Assembly: GCA_002346535.1 (NCBI GenBank)
Contig: DDZZ01000019.1
Span: forward strand, 126,320-141,344
Source: Opitutales bacterium UBA2995
Lineage (GTDB): Bacteria; Verrucomicrobiota; Verrucomicrobiia; Opitutales; UBA2995
Reading direction: 5' to 3'
DNA length: 15,025 nt
The notes beneath the pieces are model-generated. The model was not told the DNA's origin. It ran no database searches and was given only the letters and a program-made list of their open reading frames with translations. Positions 14,332 through 15,025 of this stretch are shown piece after piece. Position numbers and translations under genes: made by a program. The stretch's first letter is position 1. Every line of letters begins with the position of its first letter.

Positions 14332-15025
14332 TTAAACGCGCCTACGTTTGGGTGGCCGACAACCGTTGTGCGGAACTGGAGTTTTATCGACGATAGAAAC
14401 AATAATTATACCAAGGGCTTGCAAGGCCCTGACTGCGGAATCTCTCCCGAGCCCCGGTCCTTTCAAGTGAACCTCCACCTCTTTAAGCCCGTGGGCCATG
14501 GCAGCCCGCGTGGCATCTTGAGTTACAACTTGGGCAGCATAGGCGGTGGACTTTCGGGAGCCACGGAAATTGCACTTTCCAGCACTGCTCCAGGAAATCA
14601 CGTTCCCACGTTGATCAGTCACGGTGACCTTGGTGTTGTTAAAAGTGGCAACCACGTGGACAATGCCATGAGTAACATTTTTGCTGCCCTTAGCACGACG
14701 AATTTTGATATCACCCAGGCCGTCATCCAATAGGTCCTGGACGGTTGTATCTTCCTTATTTTCTTCAGCCTTGTCTTCATCTGAACCTGCTTCGCCTTTG
14801 GACGCGTCAGCTGGCTTTTTCTCGTCCTTTTTTTCCTCAGCTTTAGTAGACTCCTTCTTTTCTTTGGCCTTGGGAGCTTCCTCTCTCTGTTTTTCTACTT
14901 TTGGTGCTGCTTCTTTTGCTTCAGGCGCCTCGGTTTTTTCGGCTGCCTTTTCTTCTGCGGCCTCGTCTTTGGTTTCTTCCTTCGCTACCTTTTTGGCGGC
15001 TTTTTTGGCAGCCGCTTTCTTGGCG
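14332..15025 (-). CDS. rpsK: Ribosomal protein S11 with long Lys/Glu/Ala N-terminal extension (5' partial)
   Basis: The final 125 or so residues are a complete uS11, the platform protein at the mRNA exit. It shows NVTHGIVHVVATFNNTKVTV, the FRGSRKSTAYAAQ segment and the closing VPHNGCRPPKRRRV. Ordinary S11 is about 125-130 residues. Here the frame stays open upstream for at least 98 more codons to the window edge, without a stop or an ATG. That stretch is about 70% Lys, Glu and Ala (Lys 25, Glu 22, Ala 22 of 98) and probably disordered. A TTG at 14730 could be read as a conventional start, but nothing marks it as one. The true start is outside the window; fusion to an upstream S13 tail is possible. 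Confidence 0.94.
   Translation of the reverse strand, partial: AKKAAAKKAAKKVAKEETKDEAAEEKAAEKTEAPEAKEAAPKVEKQREEAPKAKEKKESTKAEEKKDEKKPADASKGEAGSDEDKAEENKEDTTVQDLLDDGLGDIKIRRAKGSKNVTHGIVHVVATFNNTKVTVTDQRGNVISWSSAGKCNFRGSRKSTAYAAQVVTQDATRAAMAHGLKEVEVHLKGPGLGRDSAVRALQALGIIIVSIVDKTPVPHNGCRPPKRRRV

Noticed and set aside
14313..14402. An S4 start 30 codons upstream (TTG at 14402)
   Set aside because: The added residues do not resemble any S4 N terminus and overlap the end of rpsK, while MARYTGP at 14312 is the family's normal beginning.

Overview
The window looks like a chromosomal housekeeping segment from a Verrucomicrobiota-type bacterium, most likely an Opitutae/Puniceicoccales-like marine lineage. 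The basis is the style of the S4, alpha and L17 proteins, the long Lys/Glu/Ala tails on S11 and L17, and the moderate GC content. This is a judgement from sequence feel and gene content, not from a search. Apart from one gene, everything recognisable is on the minus strand, so it reads from position 15025 down to 1.

Layout in transcription order. (1) 15025-12015 is the distal end of the alpha ribosomal operon: rpsK (5' end outside the window), rpsD, rpoA and rplQ. S11 carries an N-terminal extension of at least 98 residues and L17 a C-terminal extension of about 90 residues; both are roughly 70-75% Lys+Glu+Ala. (2) 11942-10168 holds a 77-residue membrane-anchored zinc-ribbon protein ending 2 bp before guaA (GMP synthase). 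(3) 10093-5683 holds a secreted protein of probable LolA-like type, directly abutting hisD, then hisC, hisB and hisH with overlapping or near-touching ends: a compact partial histidine operon. hisG, hisA, hisF and hisI are not here, so HisH must find its HisF partner from another locus. (4) 5629-4343 is gltA (citrate synthase), which converges on (5) the only plus-strand gene, 3598-4335, a multi-pass membrane protein resembling the VC0807 family. (6) 3505-922 is a two-component pair: a soluble PAS histidine kinase followed by an NtrC-type sigma-54 activator. A small ORF with a signal sequence starts 2 bp after the regulator. (7) 637-26 is poorly coding and may contain gene remnants. (8) 25-1 is the 5' end of a tRNA gene running out of the window.

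Functionally the window joins translation/transcription core genes, purine (GMP) and histidine synthesis, TCA-cycle entry, and a nitrogen- or stress-type regulatory pair. No CRISPR array, prophage, insertion sequence or obviously foreign island is visible. The most unusual things are the matching low-complexity tails on two ribosomal proteins of one operon, the uncharacterised secreted and zinc-ribbon proteins tightly coupled to biosynthetic genes, and the possible decayed gene behind the NtrC regulator.
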